Assembly (NCBI GenBank): GCA_022496805.1
Contig: CM040088.1
Span: 22,785,001 to 22,849,000 of the forward strand
Direction of reading: 5' to 3'
Source of the DNA: Pohlia nutans
Taxonomy: Eukaryota; Streptophyta; Bryopsida; Bryales; Mniaceae
DNA length: 64,000 bases
Shown: positions 1 through 11,547 of the stretch, one piece after another
Numbering within the stretch: position 1 is the first letter of the stretch
Layout: the number at the start of each line of letters is the position of its first letter
Made by a program: the position numbers and the translations under genes
The notes under the pieces: model-generated
Told to the model about the DNA's origin: nothing
Databases searched by the model: none
Seen by the model: the letters and a program-made list of their open reading frames with translations, nothing else

Positions 1-274
1 CTAAAATGATAGACGGGGAAGTTTACTAGACGTCTTTGATGTCGTGTTCGACACTTTATCTACTGTAGTGGTTGAGTAAGACCGACAATCCTGGTTGAGT
101 AAAACAACTGGCAAATTGGAAGCCCAGTGGAAGCATCATTCTCTCAAGGGACAAGTAAACAGGAGATCACACTCACTGAAATGTTTGAGTTCATATTACA
201 ATATCACAGCCCAAGGGGTTGTTGCATGATGTCGTTGCGTGGAATTTGGTTGACATAACTTGTTGCCGCTCGTA

Positions 275-489
275 CACAGGGAGCTCATATCGTTCCCCTG
301 TGTTGATTCCCCCGTGAGTGCCACTTTTCCCTGTGATTTCGAGTTTTGACATGTGTACAAAATCACCTGCTTAAGCTTAGTCACCTACTTGTAGAAGGAA
401 AGTTTTAACATGTGTCGAGTTCTGAAGCTCAGAGGGGAAAGTGGCACTCACAGGGGAATCACACAGGGAAACCATATGAGATCCCTGTG
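275..489. mobile_element. Foldback (hairpin) MITE, copy 1
   Basis: The two ends are long, imperfect reverse complements of each other. The left arm (about 275-340) reads CAGGGAGCTCATAT then a CCCCTGTG-rich stretch and GTGAGTGCCACTTTTCCC. The right arm (about 432-489) reads GGGAAAGTGGCACTCACAGG and ends CATATGAGATCCCTG. Only about 90 bp separates the arms. A second copy with the same arms lies at 1564-1779, so this is a dispersed foldback element. No coding sequence was seen. Confidence 0.6.
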
Positions 490-647
490 GTAGCGTGTCC
501 ACTGTGGTGCAAACACTCTACATGGTCAGTGGTAGTTTGCTGGACTAGGTAATTCAAAAGCGGGGAGGATTATGGGAAATAACCGCAGGTTAGTACTTTC
601 CGAGCCACAGCAGTGGAGAGGGAGGTACTGACCTGCGATTGTCACCG

Positions 648-1232
648 TTAACCCCTAAACGTCATAGCCTCCAGAAAGTGGACGACTAACAGATTCAAAC
701 CCTTCTCATGTTCTCATCAATGCTTGGATGAAAGTCATCCAATTTTTTTGGAGATTCTTCACCAAGTTGTCTTATCTAACGGTTGGATTTAGTCATACTT
801 GATTACGTATTTTTCTAAAATTACAAATGTAGAAGTATATCAAGTCGTTGACCAAGCCAAAATTGCATTGACTGTAGTTCAAAAGTGGCGTTGCAAAATT
901 GAGGTCATAGATTTAAGAAACACATAAAATACAAAGAATCACCATGTTTAAGAGTATTTCATTTCAAATTCATTCCAACAAATTTTACTCAAAAAATATT
1001 AAAATTTTGTTTGTAATCGAATTTAGAAGGAATTTTTAATTTTAACTTTCAAATTTATAATTAAATACTGGTGATAGTATTAGTGAATCGAACCGTACAT
1101 ATGGAATCTAAAATTCAAAATCTAGAACTTTCATTTGTATATCAGTTCCAAAATATTCTTCTAAATAGTACTTTATGATGATTTTTCTCAAATTGTCAAT
1201 TCCAGAGACACCTTGGTACGTTTAGGGGCTAA
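648..1232. mobile_element. TTAA-flanked MITE (piggyBac-like ends)
   Basis: The element begins TTAACCCCTAAACGTC and ends ACGTTTAGGGGCTAA. The ends are therefore inverted repeats beginning CCCCTAAACGT inside a TTAA target, with one TTAA decayed to CTAA. The interior is AT-rich and non-coding. Its right half matches the element at 53686-54086, and the ends match 23987-24563. Confidence 0.65.
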
Positions 1233-1294
1233 TCTTCTCTGTTTTTGAATCACTAGACATAATCTCAATGCAAGCCATTTCGAGCCATTGGATA

Positions 1295-1537
1295 TTAACC
1301 CTTAAACGACAATGCCAGCCCCACGGGCTTGGTTTTAGTTTGGGAGAATCTTGCTCATAACTTCTACACCATTGCACCAAATGGGGTTTTTTAAATTCCA
1401 AACCGAGCACCTTAGAGAGATCTATACTTCTTTAGAATAAAGCTAAAGCAAATTAAACACAGAATCATGCTTAAAATGGAATTTAAGAGGAGATTTTGGG
1501 TGTGGTATCAAAAAAGGAATTGTCGTTTAAGGGTTAA
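1295..1537. mobile_element. Short TTAA-flanked MITE with perfect terminal inverted repeats
   Basis: The first 19 bases, TTAACCCTTAAACGACAAT, are the exact reverse complement of the last 19. Length is 243 bp. The right-hand TTAA (1534-1537) is followed at once by another CCCTTAAACGTCA terminus, so a second, incomplete element seems to abut this one. Confidence 0.75.
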
Positions 1538-1563
1538 CCCTTAAACGTCAAAGCAAGCCATCA

Positions 1564-1779
1564 CCAGGGTCTCATATGCGATTCCCTATGTGATTTCCCT
1601 GCGAATTTTACTTTTCCCACTGAGTCTTAAAGCTGCTTATTCACCAGTTTAATGTTGACTCACCTGCTTGTAAAAGGAAAGTTTAACAAGTGTCAACTCT
1701 TGAGGCTCGGTGGGAAAAGTGAGACTGAAAGGGAAACGCACATAGGGAAACCATTATGAGCTCCTTGTGCATACGGCTT
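1564..1779. mobile_element. Foldback (hairpin) MITE, copy 2
   Basis: Same architecture as 275-489. The left arm holds GGGTCTCATATGCGATTCCC and a stretch ending TTTTCCCACTGAG. The right arm holds GTGGGAAAAGTGAG, GGGAAACGCACATAGGGAAA and ATGAGCTCC. The loop carries the same CACCTGCTTGTA-AAGGAAAGTTT segment as copy 1. Non-coding. Confidence 0.6.
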
Positions 1780-2112
1780 GTTTATGAGAGGATAATGGAG
1801 AAAAAGTGGATTTTCTCAACCAAAATTGAAATGAATTGGTGCTTTGGAAAGGTGATGAAAAAGCGAGGTTAGATTCCTAACTTGTGCCTCAATTAGACAA
1901 CTGTGAAACAATCCACAATCAAATGAAAGAATCAGGGGAAGGGAGAAGCTATGATTGAGCAGCAGCTATGGAAAGAGACAAAGCATTTTTTTAATTAAAA
2001 AAATAGCAAAAATGCTAGCCAGTACCAACGGCAGGCTGGCTGTTTTTTTTAGCAGCTGTTGTAGACTTTTGGAGATGCTCTTCAGGCTGCCCTCCAAGGA
2101 CCATCTTGACAT

Positions 2113-2673
2113 TTAACCCCTATATGCTCAAATGACCATTTTCTGGTCACGGCCCAAATCTAAAGCGTTGCGCGGAACAAAAAAATATTTTTTTTTTTGA
2201 AAATATAAAAAATATTTTAAAATACTACATCATGTCTACTTTCCAACGCAATTTGAATTATGTCAATCCGAGTTAGACTTCACCCAGGCAAATTTTTCAA
2301 AGTAGATCACCTCAATATTGTTTTAGTGTTATAAAATTTGCTATTTGGGGAAAGTAATGATGTTCCCTCTATCATTTCTTTTGCTTTTTTGAAGTTTACA
2401 ATAGATAAACCAACTTTGATCAATCATACTAAATTTTAAACCCTAAAAGTAATAATTATAATTTATACAAATTTTCAAAGGTTAATGCTTTTAAATTCAT
2501 TAAAAAGATATCTAAAGTTATTTTTGGAAGTTTGACCGTACGGATAATTTGTAGAGATGATGCCCTTCATTTTGTCTATTGAACCAAACTTCATCAAACA
2601 TATGAAAGGCACATACTCTAACACATCTATGTTTTGTCCAATACCCCTCAGGCTTTCAGATGTTAAGGGTTAA
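2113..2673. mobile_element. TTAA-flanked MITE
   Basis: Starts TTAACCCCTATATGCTC and ends TGTTAAGGGTTAA. The internal sequence is related to the elements at 39066-39605 and 53051-53689: all three share segments such as TTTAAATTCATTAAA and the CATCATTACTTTCC region on one strand. About 560 bp, non-coding. Confidence 0.6.
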
Positions 2674-2731
2674 GATCTATGTAGTAGTTGAACAAAAAGG
2701 CAAAGAAAAGGTGAAGTTGAGCATGCATGTA

Positions 2732-3440
2732 GAACACGCAATTTGCTGTTTACGCACTTGGCCATATAATCATGAACTTGGCCCCGGGCACATTAAAAAA
2801 TTTGTTAGAAAAACTTTTTAAAAATCAACAATTTTTGTCTTTCTAAAATCCCTTGCATTGTAAACAAACAATTCAATTATTTATTTTTTTATCCTTATTT
2901 TTATCTTTTCTTTTATTTTATTTTCTTTCTTATTTTCTTTCTTGTCTTCCTCTTGTCTTCCATCTTGTCTTCCTTCTTATCTTTCTTCTTGTCTTTTTTT
3001 CTTCTTTCTTGTCTTTTCTTCTTTCTTGTCTTTTCTTCTTTCTTCTATTTTTTCTTCATTCTTTTCTTTCCATTTTTGGCTCTTCTTGTGCAGCCGCGGA
3101 TCCTACACTTGCACCAAGGTTTTATTTTTATTTTTTATTTTATTTTTTATTTTTTTTCTTTCTTCTTTCTTCTTTCTTCTTCTTCTTAGTTAGGATTTAG
3201 CTTGCCATTTATAGTGTTGAACCCTAAAATAAATAAATAAACATTAGGGTGAGTACAGCCTCTAGCTCAATCCTAAACGACAGCAGAGGGAATAAAAACA
3301 AAATAAATTTTAAAATTTTAAAATTTTAAAAGAAAAATAAAATGAAATAAAATAGCTTTTTTCAGCCGTGGGGGGCGCAGCCGCGCACCCTATCACTCTC
3401 CATCTCCCTCTCTCCTGTCCTAACCCTCTCCCTCTCCCTC
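2732..3440. repeat. Partial copy of the large foldback repeat seen at 31240-32213
   Basis: The stretch from 2732 (ACGCAATTTGCTGTTTACGC) through TTGTAAACAAACAATT matches the left arm of the element at 31240. It is followed by the same TTTC/TCTT-rich tract, the same CAGCCGC-GATCCT core and a GC-rich GCAGCCGCGCACCC block (about 3377). The right arm is not clearly present. The long pyrimidine tract gives spurious open frames on the plus strand. Confidence 0.5.
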
Positions 3441-3987
3441 ACTTCTCCTCATATAAGAAAGAAGAAACAAAAGTAGAAGAAAAAACAAAACATATATTAT
3501 TGAACAACAAAAGCATTTTTCAATAATTTTCACAAAATTTCAACATTGTAGAGAAATCCACAAGGTAGAGAGGATGACATACTCTCTTTTTGAGCGTTAC
3601 ATTAGTTATTTTCATCACATGTGGGTCCAAAAGGAACACATGGCCCGGCTTGGCTTGGATGTGGGAAAACATGTGGTCAATTAATAGGGAGTTTGGGAGA
3701 ACATCGCCTTGCATTGGATAGGTCCCATAGTCAAATCCCACCAACCTCGCTTATCCTTCTCATTGTTATCCTTCTCATTGGTGCAAAAAAAAACAAGGTG
3801 AGGATTTCTTTTCGTCTATTTTCAATGGCAAAGAACTGTAACGAAAACTACAGTTCGAGAAACTATTTTCAATGGCAAAGAACTATTTTCCTTGAGTTTG
3901 CAAAAACTTTCTTCGTCAAGAGGACTTTGCGGATTTCTCCTTTTTCTTACTTTCTTACGAATTCTAACATTCCAAAAATGCTTAATT

Positions 3988-4238
3988 TACACCCTTTGTC
4001 CAAAAATAACTGTCCTAGTTTTTGGCATGTTTCACCTCAACGTTTTTTATGGCAAAAAAAGCCATCTCAATACTTGAAAAATGGTCGATCTTGGATAGTA
4101 GTATATAGTTTTTGTGTCACTCTCATTGTCCACCCTGTTTGAAATAGACAGGACTCACGTTTGAAGTATAAAACATAGGACAAAAACTAGGAAAAAAAAT
4201 GTCAAAAACTAGGACAATTATTTCTGGACAGAGGGAGA
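3988..4238. mobile_element. Stowaway-like MITE (Tc1/mariner type)
   Basis: Near-perfect inverted ends: ACCCTTTGTCCAAAAATAAC on the left and GTCCAGAAATAATTGTCC on the reverse complement of the right, both followed by TAGTTTTTG. The right end reads CAGAGGGAG, close to the plant Stowaway consensus CTCCCTC. The expected TA duplication is not intact. About 250 bp, non-coding. Confidence 0.55.
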
Positions 4239-5455
4239 ATCTAAATCTGACCTACAAGTAGGTGAAAAAAAAGGACATTTTTTGCTAGCAAACCTCAGCC
4301 AGATTCCCCCTAAGATCCAATACAAAATTTCTCCCATTGAAAAAGGACTGTAGAAAAGGGACCAAACCAAAGCAATGAGAACATTCAATGCACGATGAGA
4401 ATATTCAAAGCAGTTAACCCATTATCCATTTATCCCCCAACAACTCAAAAGTGCTTGATTTTTAAGTCAAATGTTGATTTTTTATGTACGGTAGCAAGAA
4501 AATGTAGCATCAACAGTCTACTTCCTATTCCAATTTCAGACTCAGGCATTGTCATCAAATCGCGTTTGGCACCACATCCTAATTTAGTAAAACCTCTCGA
4601 CAAAAGTTCCCTTTGCAGTAACTCTCTATTTCAAACTACTGTCAGTATACAGAACTTGAAGGAACCCAGGAAAGAGCACCAAGTACCAGAATGAAAAACC
4701 ATCCAGGACTCGAGAATTCTGATAGTCACAACTTTGATACACATCATATTTCATTGAAATACAAAAAAATGTCATATACCAATGGCCTAACTTCAGTCTT
4801 AGCATATAAATTGCTGCACAGCTGAGTGCAATTGTGAGCACAATATGGAGGGAGAAATTCATGAATGTCCAGTGAGGCACATTCCATGGACCAACACTAA
4901 AGGACCTCTCCAAACAAATTCCATCGCAGCTTGAATAGAGTATGACAGCAAATCTGCAGTGACAATTTCCTACTTCGATATGGAACAGATGACAACATTC
5001 AAATGATAATTTGATACCTAAGAATGCAGTAAGGACAAGAATCAGCTCACACTGCCAAATCACCCGTCAATCGTTGGTGAAAATTCGTATGTGCTCCTGC
5101 CCCATGATCACACCCTCCCCCGCTTCGGTAGTTGCGAAAAATCATGTCATGCCTAATCAGATCTGCCTCTGATGATATACCGCGTATATGTTCCCAAGGG
5201 ATCCAGTTTGGTGCCTTGAATTTATCTGTATTCTGAAGTCTGCGTAGAAATATGGTAAGATGTCAATACGTCCTAGAAAGTGCACAATTGTCGGTATCTG
5301 CAGCCCGGTCATTAAGTAATAGTGGGAGGCAGCGTTCCCTTGCCCAGTTGAGGACAAGCATAAATCCAAAAAATGGTAGTTCCTACGACATCCTGTACAT
5401 AGCTTTCTCCAGTGGGCCATGCCTGTTGCATGTTTTCCTTTCCAATTGAACACAT
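4239..5455. other. Region downstream of the lipase gene
   Basis: No gene could be supported. The minus-strand frame at 4626-5063 is open but has no recognisable domain. It lies just 3' of the lipase stop codon and is best read as 3' flanking or 3' UTR sequence. Confidence 0.4.
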
Positions 5456-8400
5456 TCAAACCTCGGCTGCCAAGTCCTCTCTAACATTAATCAATGCTAG
5501 CCTATCATCCATCCACTCTATAATATCTTGAATAATTTCAAACTTCTCCGGCTCGAACAAAATGTCGTGCAATAGGCCTGTGTAGAGTTTGATGTTCTTG
5601 TGTGAGGATGATGCTTGATCGTATAACTCTTGAGAGCCTGTGGGATCAGTGACCTGATCATCCGACCCATGCAGCACCAAAAAGGGGATATTCACACTCT
5701 TCAGATTCTTGAGCAAAAAGTAGCTCAATCGCAGTATCTCGGTTCCTGTTCGGACACGAATAGATCCTGTGTAAACCAATGGGTCGGTATACTTCGTAAC
5801 GAGAGCAGCTGGGTCACGGCAGACAGCAAGTTTCCTATTGGCCCCTCGAAACTGGTATCTTGGCAACAGAACAGAGAAGAGTGGAGCCACTGCCTGAAGA
5901 AAGATGAAAGACACGCACTTCAGCACAGCCACCCACACAAACATAGAGAAACGAAAACATGCTATTGATGAGGAATTGAAATTCTAAAATTCAACAGAAA
6001 AGTAACCAAATACCCCAATCACTGGATGTGCAGGCTTGACTCGGACAGCTGGCGATGTCAAGATGATTCCTCCTTCCAAAGACTCAACGATTTCGGATTG
6101 AAATGCAGCCTGCCATTTGATCAAGGAAAGAATATCAAAATCAGATATCAGCTATACAAACGGTTTTATTAACAATGCGTAACGTAATGTACCAAGGCAG
6201 GGAACCTATTCTCGTAGCTTCCATTATTAGAATGGAAATTATTTTGGTGGGCCTTCTCCTCATCATCTAGAAAGGATGCCAACGCACTAAGTATTATTAT
6301 TGGATACTATATGATTAAGTTATGAATTGTTGAAGTACCAAGGTTCTAATCACGAAAGGTTCGTATCACTTGGACACATCATTGAGTGTCATAGAAGTAT
6401 CTCATTTCTTACAAGTCACGTGTTTGGATGACACTTGTATTGACTTTTCAACCCATGGAAAAAGGACCGCACGGGAATGGGTTCCCTGCCTTGCCTTGAA
6501 AGCAAGACCACGTCATAACTTGTCTGAATGAAGAAGGGAGGAGTTTACCTTTAAGGCAACAGCACCACCCGTTGAGTGTCCATATATGAAGCACGGAAGG
6601 CCTGGGTATTCAGCTCGTACTCGTTGAATATATTCTTGCTGTACAAATTTAAAATCGCAATCAATGATTGTTCAAGAAATACCTCTCTAGTTCAGGCATA
6701 TAAATTCAAGACCAAAGTCTCTGCACTACTGTACTACAATTATGTTCATGAAAAGGCATTGAGATCCATGGAAAGTGTCATACTGTATCGGCAACAACGT
6801 GATCAAGCGACTCCACATATCCATGCAATCCATCACTTCCTCCGTGTCCTGCATCCAATCAAACCTCACCATAAGTCACTCTGACTACCACCTTAACATA
6901 ACTAAAATTAAAAAGAGAGATCGATCCACAGAGAGAGAAAGAAAAAGAAAAACTGAATAGTTAGTATTACTTACAATGCTAGCTCAAACCTGATGCTACA
7001 CCTAAATAAAATGAGTAGGAATATCAACCCACACAATACAAACATCATATATAAAAAGATCTTGAGAACAAAATAATACCGATCCAGTCCATCCCAAACA
7101 CTCCGTAACCTTGAGCGTTGAGATGCATAGCAAATTCAGCATAACGCCCACTGTGCCATGACACAAGCAAACAATAAACATAGATTAGAAAAATTGAAAA
7201 AGTATGCGTGCAAACATGCAGACACAAATAATCTCAAGAATCAAAACCAATGCCGAGCACAATACCTGTGCTCATTGAGTCCATGCAAGAGAATCACGAG
7301 TGCTCTGCAGATGCAAATCACAAAGAGCATCAGAATTACCAGCATTTGAACAACAAATCACAAAAGGAGTGTTTCAACAACACCCGTTAACCAAGTAAAA
7401 AAGGTATTCCGTTTCCACATGTTCACATGAGCTGGAGAAGAAACCACTTGAGAAACGAAGCCTAAAATCAGTACATGTAATTGCTACGTGCTTTTATCCA
7501 GGAACCTTCTGTCCGAAGCAGATCTATAAGACTCTTAAGAACCTCCGTAGAAATCTGTGCTTTAGCACGAACAGAATGAAGACGAAGAAGGTCAGAAAAA
7601 GAAACTCAGGAGAATCGGGAAACTCTTGTAGCATCTTGTCTCGTCACGTTGCCGAATCCACGTCTAAAGCAAACTCCAAGAAGGAAATACCAAGATCAAC
7701 TTTTCCTTACTTCTTTTTCTTTTATGGGTAGACATTGTTGACTTCATCATCGTGCCGCTTTCCCCCAACAATTTTCCGTACTTCGTGTCACACACAGTAC
7801 ACGTGTCACACGTATAGTGTAAACAATGACAACATGAGCGAGCACATTAATGAGACCCCTCACTTTGACCTCTTACTTTAAGGACAAAGCCTTCAAACCT
7901 ACAGCTCGTACTCTGACACTCAGGTACTACAACCTCAGACAATAACTCCTCTGGAGCTCCATAACCACAGAGAAAGACAACACCAAACACACCATATACT
8001 GTGGGTGTTCAATTGCAGCAGGTGATAAATTAATGTGGCCACAACAATTATGTCCAAGGAGGTTGTAAGCTTCCAAAAGTGCCACACTAAATTTGAGAAA
8101 TATATATTATTGTAGCCTCTCGTAATTTCCGTGGTCCAAAGTAAATGTACTGTCAAGATAGTGCCAAAACACCGAAGCCTCGACTCTATCTTGATAGTGA
8201 TAGTCTACGCACGCCTTGTAAGAGAAAAAATATATATCCTCTGCTCTCCTCGAGAAGGGATGTAGTAACCAATTTTACCGAAATTCTCTCTCTTGGCACA
8301 TGCTGAATGATGACCTAAAATCTGATCAAATTTAGGGATACGAATGAATTCTCCAGGTGGTGCATTAATAACCTGCAAGAAGAAATGACAGAGAGAGGGT

Positions 8401-8940
8401 TTGAGAAGAGAGAATTGCGTACTTCAAATGGACGTCAGGATTGGCAGGAGTCCACGACTGAGTGAAGATGGTTTGGCCGCGAGCATTGACGAAGGGCACA
8501 ACCTTGCGCTCCGTTTCGTCCGCGTCGTCCAGAATCCGTTCCATGGCTAATTCTCGTCGCTTCTGCACTTCGTTGATCTCCTTGACGCTGCGGCCGAACC
8601 GGGGGAACCAAAGCAAGGGCAGCCTGGGCTGCGAAGCGGAGGAAACGGAGCTTTCGTCCTCCACGGAGGACGATTCGTCGCCTTCCTCGTCCTCTTTCTT
8701 CAACGTGGCCAGACGGATGGCGTTCAGATGGAACGACGCCGGCGCCATGGCGGACAGAGAATTGAACGCCATCGCCAAACGCCGCAACGCCCGGAGCGGG
8801 AACGAGCCCAACAGAAACGGATTGAAATAGTGCATCACCGATGACGGCGATGCGGAGGACGAGCTCTCCATCCGTGACATCGCGCTCTCGGCAGCTGCGT
8901 TGTGCGCATACACAGTCCTCGGCGCCGCCATCAGGGACAT
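5456..8940 (-). CDS. Monoacylglycerol lipase-family alpha/beta hydrolase, 438 aa, 7 exons
   Basis: Exons in transcription order are 8940-8423, 7304-7266, 7150-7080, 6848-6784, 6638-6549, 6109-6014 and 5893-5456. All junctions are GT-AG and the joined frame is exactly 439 codons. Residues 1-170 are a Ser-rich N-terminal extension, possibly organellar or membrane-targeting. The hydrolase core follows: oxyanion-loop HGLNEHSGRY (from residue 180), GHSTGG with nucleophile Ser253, HGSDDQVTDP with likely Asp372, and LLHDILFEPE with His402. Length and order match plant MAGL proteins of the Arabidopsis At1g73480 type. Such enzymes hydrolyse monoacylglycerols or lysophospholipids; some relatives act as caffeoylshikimate esterases, so the substrate is not settled. 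The ATG at 8940 is the first in frame; the next is at 8931. The frame extends upstream only through non-ATG codons. A copia element sits 387 bp upstream. Confidence 0.9.
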
Positions 8941-9327
8941 GGGGAGAATTACGAATTCAAAAACCCACCACACAAAAAATTCAAAAACAACAAAACTCGA
9001 GTCTCCTGAATCACCCCATACCCCGCCCAAATTCAAAACCCCACCTCCGAATTCCCCCCAAAATTCAACACGCGAATTCCAACCAAAAACACGCAGATCC
9101 AAACCCTACCACGGCTCGAGAGAGCGCAAAAACTCTTGCAACCCTGAAACTCAAAATGCAATCGATTGATGCCAAGACAAAACAGAATTCTATGAGAGGA
9201 TGCCTAAACCAAACGGCGTTGAAAGAGAGAAAGAGCGGCTGTCACGTTTTGGTAGCTGCGAGGCGAAGCTACAGGAGCAAAATCAGGCTACAGAATGGTC
9301 GGGAATTGGCTGGGGAACTGTCCTGAT
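8941..9327 (-). promoter_or_regulatory. Remaining 5' leader / proximal upstream region of the lipase gene
   Basis: 387 bp separate the lipase ATG from the retrotransposon LTR. No convincing TATA box was found here on the minus strand, and much of it is probably 5' UTR. The original upstream DNA continues beyond the retrotransposon at 15652 after the repeated CTGAT. Confidence 0.45.
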
Positions 9328-9700
9328 TGTTGAGTAGAAGGAAAAACAGAAATGCAAGAAGAAGTAAGGAGCCTTCACGGCCCTCGTTTATATACACTCC
9401 GTGGTAGGTAGAAACAAATAGAAGAGTGGTGGCGCAGTTAAGAGAGCTACCTCTTAACTGCCGGTTTAACTACCTGATGCGGTAGGTGGGATTATCCGCC
9501 CCTATCTTTATTCTAAGTTAACTGTGAGAGTATCCTAGTAGTGCACCCGGGAGTCTATCCTGATGGATGAGATATCCGGAAGCTTCCAAGGTCGCTTATC
9601 CTAACACTAAGTTAACTGTGAGAGTATCCTAGTAGTGCACCCGGGAGTCTATCCGGATGGATGAGGTATCCAGAAGCTTCCAAGGTCGCTTATCCTAACA
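9328..9700 (-). repeat. 3' LTR of the copia element
   Basis: 373 bp. On the minus strand it starts TGTTAGGATAAGCG and ends CTACTCAACA. It contains two tandem 94-bp units (9514-9607 and 9608-9701) that differ at a few sites. The TATA motif at 9387-9394 faces the lipase gene. Confidence 0.93.
9387..9394 (-). promoter_or_regulatory. LTR TATA box (TATATAAA)
   Basis: On the minus strand the context is GTGTATATAAACGAGG, about 60 bp from the downstream end of the LTR. That spacing predicts transcription starting near 9355-9365. An identical copy at 15333-15340 would drive the retroelement itself; this copy could drive read-out transcription into the lipase gene. Confidence 0.6.
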
Positions 9701-9709
9701 CTCCTCCTC
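9701..9709 (-). other. Polypurine tract
   Basis: GAGGAGGAG on the minus strand directly abuts the 3' LTR. This is the expected place for the plus-strand primer of reverse transcription. Confidence 0.75.
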
Positions 9710-9792
9710 GACCGCAGGAACACCTTGTCAAAAACTCCTCCTCGAGCAAAACCCAATGGGAAAAATCCCGAGTGGAGAAAAGAGTGTGTCCT

Positions 9793-11544
9793 TCAATGCT
9801 GATCAAGTTCTTGGAGAGAACGCATACCGGCTGCTCGAACTAGTTCACAATGCTTGTATGCTGGAAGTGCTTTGGTCAACATGTCGGCTATGTTGTTTGC
9901 TGATTCGATCTTCGTGACAGTGACTTGGCCAGTTTCCACGAGATCCTGCATGAATCCAAACAAAGTCGGGCTGATGTGTTTCACTCGATCTGCTTTGATG
10001 AATCCCGTGGCGACTTGTGTTACGGCGGCGGCGTTGTCTTCGTAGATGACTGTGGCCTTGTTGTTGTTGTTGATCTTGCATTGCTCCGAGATAGCTTGTA
10101 CCATAGTGCGAAGCCATACTGCCTCTCTCGCGGCCTCGTGCAGCGCTAGTAACTCGGCATGATTCGTTGATGTGGCAGTGATAGTTTGCTTGACGGACTT
10201 CCAAGAGATGGGTGCTCCATTCTTGATAAATATGTAGCCAGTTTGGGACTTACCGTTTATTTCGTCCGTTCGATATCCTGAGTCTGCATATCCAACGATG
10301 TTTGCTTCTGCATCTTTGGTGAAGTGAAGTCCGAGATCTTCTGTTCCTCGGAGGTAGCGCAGCAGGTGCTTGATTGCTGCCCAATGTCGATGTGTTGGCT
10401 TGCGGCTGTGACGAGCAAGCACACTTGTTGCAAATGCGATGTCCGGTCGAGTGTGAGTTGCGAGATAGATGAGTGCTCCGACCGCAGCGAGGTAGCGTTG
10501 TTTATCTACTTCTTCCTCCTCCTCCTCGCAAGGGCGGTACGGGTCGTCTCCAGTCTTGCTCCGACCGATCATTGGTGCTGAAATTGAGTTTGCTTCCGCC
10601 ATGTTGAAGTTCTTGAGTAATTTCTTGACATAGGATTCTTGGTGAAGAAGAATGCTCCCATCTAGGAGGTGGTGGACTTGCAGTCCTAAGCAAAAGCTGG
10701 TTTTGCCAAGAAGCTTCATCTCGAACTGTGTGGACAGCAGCTTTTCGACCTCCATGCATAATCTTGTAGTGCCAACCAAGTTGATATCGTCGACATAGAC
10801 TGCTAAGATCACATATTCAGCATCCTTACAAAGCACAAAGATGCATGGGAGTGCGGAGTGACAAGTAAAACCTTGGGTTGTGAGAAAACGCCGAAGGTGG
10901 TGGTACCATGTCCTCCCGGCTTGTTTGAGACCATATAGTGCCTTACGGAGTTTGAATCCGCTGAATTTGCCGGCTGGTGGAGTCGGGGTGTGGTCCAGAA
11001 AATCAGGTGGGGGTCGAATATAGATGTCTTCTTCAAGTTCGCCATAAAGATATGCTGTGACTACATCCAAGAGTCTGGTGGCAAGTGAAAGTTGGACTGC
11101 TAATGCTAGCAAGTATCGGAATGATGAGCAATCCATCACGGGTGAGTAAGTTTGATCAAAATCAACGCCGGGCCGTTGGTTGAATCCTTGGGCCACGCAG
11201 CGGATTTTGTAGCGAACGATTTGGCCTTGTTCATTTCGCTTGCGGGTGAATACGAGTTTGTAGCCTAAGGGTTTTGAACTAAGGTCTAGGACTAGCTGGC
11301 CAAATACTTCGCGTTTCCGGAGTGAGCTATACTCGGCGTGTAACGCAGTTTGCCATTGAGGCCATTCCGGACTGGCTTTGGCCTGCTCTAAGGTGGTTGG
11401 ATCGGGATCTATACTCATGAGTTTGGTAACAAAAGTCTCGACCTCTAACTGAGTTTCTAGCTCGGATTCTACAAGATGTGACTCGGGTTCTGAAGTAAGA
11501 GTTTCTGGTTTTGGGGGTTCGGGTTCTATGGGTGCTGGCTCAGT
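9793..11544 (-). CDS. Copia reverse transcriptase and RNase H segment
   Basis: Open from the second in-frame TGA to the stop at 9793; the first ATG is at 11418. Reverse transcriptase begins near SPEWPQWQTALHAEY and carries the catalytic YVDDINLVG box. RNase H follows, with VGYADSGYRTD and ATSTNHAEL as its acidic motifs. The tail AADMLTKALP-like motif (IADMLTKALP) is typical of copia polyproteins. The family makes the element's cDNA and degrades the RNA template. In isolation the segment has no ATG until 126 bases downstream of the TGA, so it is probably meant to be translated only as part of the polyprotein. Confidence 0.9.
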   Translation of the reverse strand, partial: TEPAPIEPEPPKPETLTSEPESHLVESELETQLEVETFVTKLMSIDPDPTTLEQAKASPEWPQWQTALHAEYSSLRKREVFGQLVLDLSSKPLGYKLVFTRKRNEQGQIVRYKIRCVAQGFNQRPGVDFDQTYSPVMDCSSFRYLLALAVQLSLATRLLDVVTAYLYGELEEDIYIRPPPDFLDHTPTPPAGKFSGFKLRKALYGLKQAGRTWYHHLRRFLTTQGFTCHSALPCIFVLCKDAEYVILAVYVDDINLVGTTRLCMEVEKLLSTQFEMKLLGKTSFCLGLQVHHLLDGSILLHQESYVKKLLKNFNMAEANSISAPMIGRSKTGDDPYRPCEEEEEEVDKQRYLAAVGALIYLATHTRPDIAFATSVLARHSRKPTHRHWAAIKHLLRYLRGTEDLGLHFTKDAEANIVGYADSGYRTDEINGKSQTGYIFIKNGAPISWKSVKQTITATSTNHAELLALHEAAREAVWLRTMVQAISEQCKINNNNKATVIYEDNAAAVTQVATGFIKADRVKHISPTLFGFMQDLVETGQVTVTKIESANNIADMLTKALPAYKHCELVRAAGMRSLQELDQH

Positions 11545-11547
11545 TCA

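Noticed and set aside
2853..3200. Leu/Phe/Ser-rich open frames that look like membrane proteins
   Set aside because: They are produced by a pyrimidine tract in a foldback repeat; the same type of tract recurs at 31480-31700 and 49500-49600.
3621..4142. 173-codon open frame as a gene
   Set aside because: It overlaps a Stowaway-like MITE and has no recognisable motif.
4626..5063. 145-codon minus-strand frame downstream of the lipase
   Set aside because: No recognised domain; the lipase is complete without it, so it is taken as 3' flanking sequence.
8941..9102. Longer N-terminus for the monoacylglycerol lipase
   Set aside because: The upstream in-frame extension has no ATG; it would begin with TTG. 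The ATG at 8940 is the first usable start.
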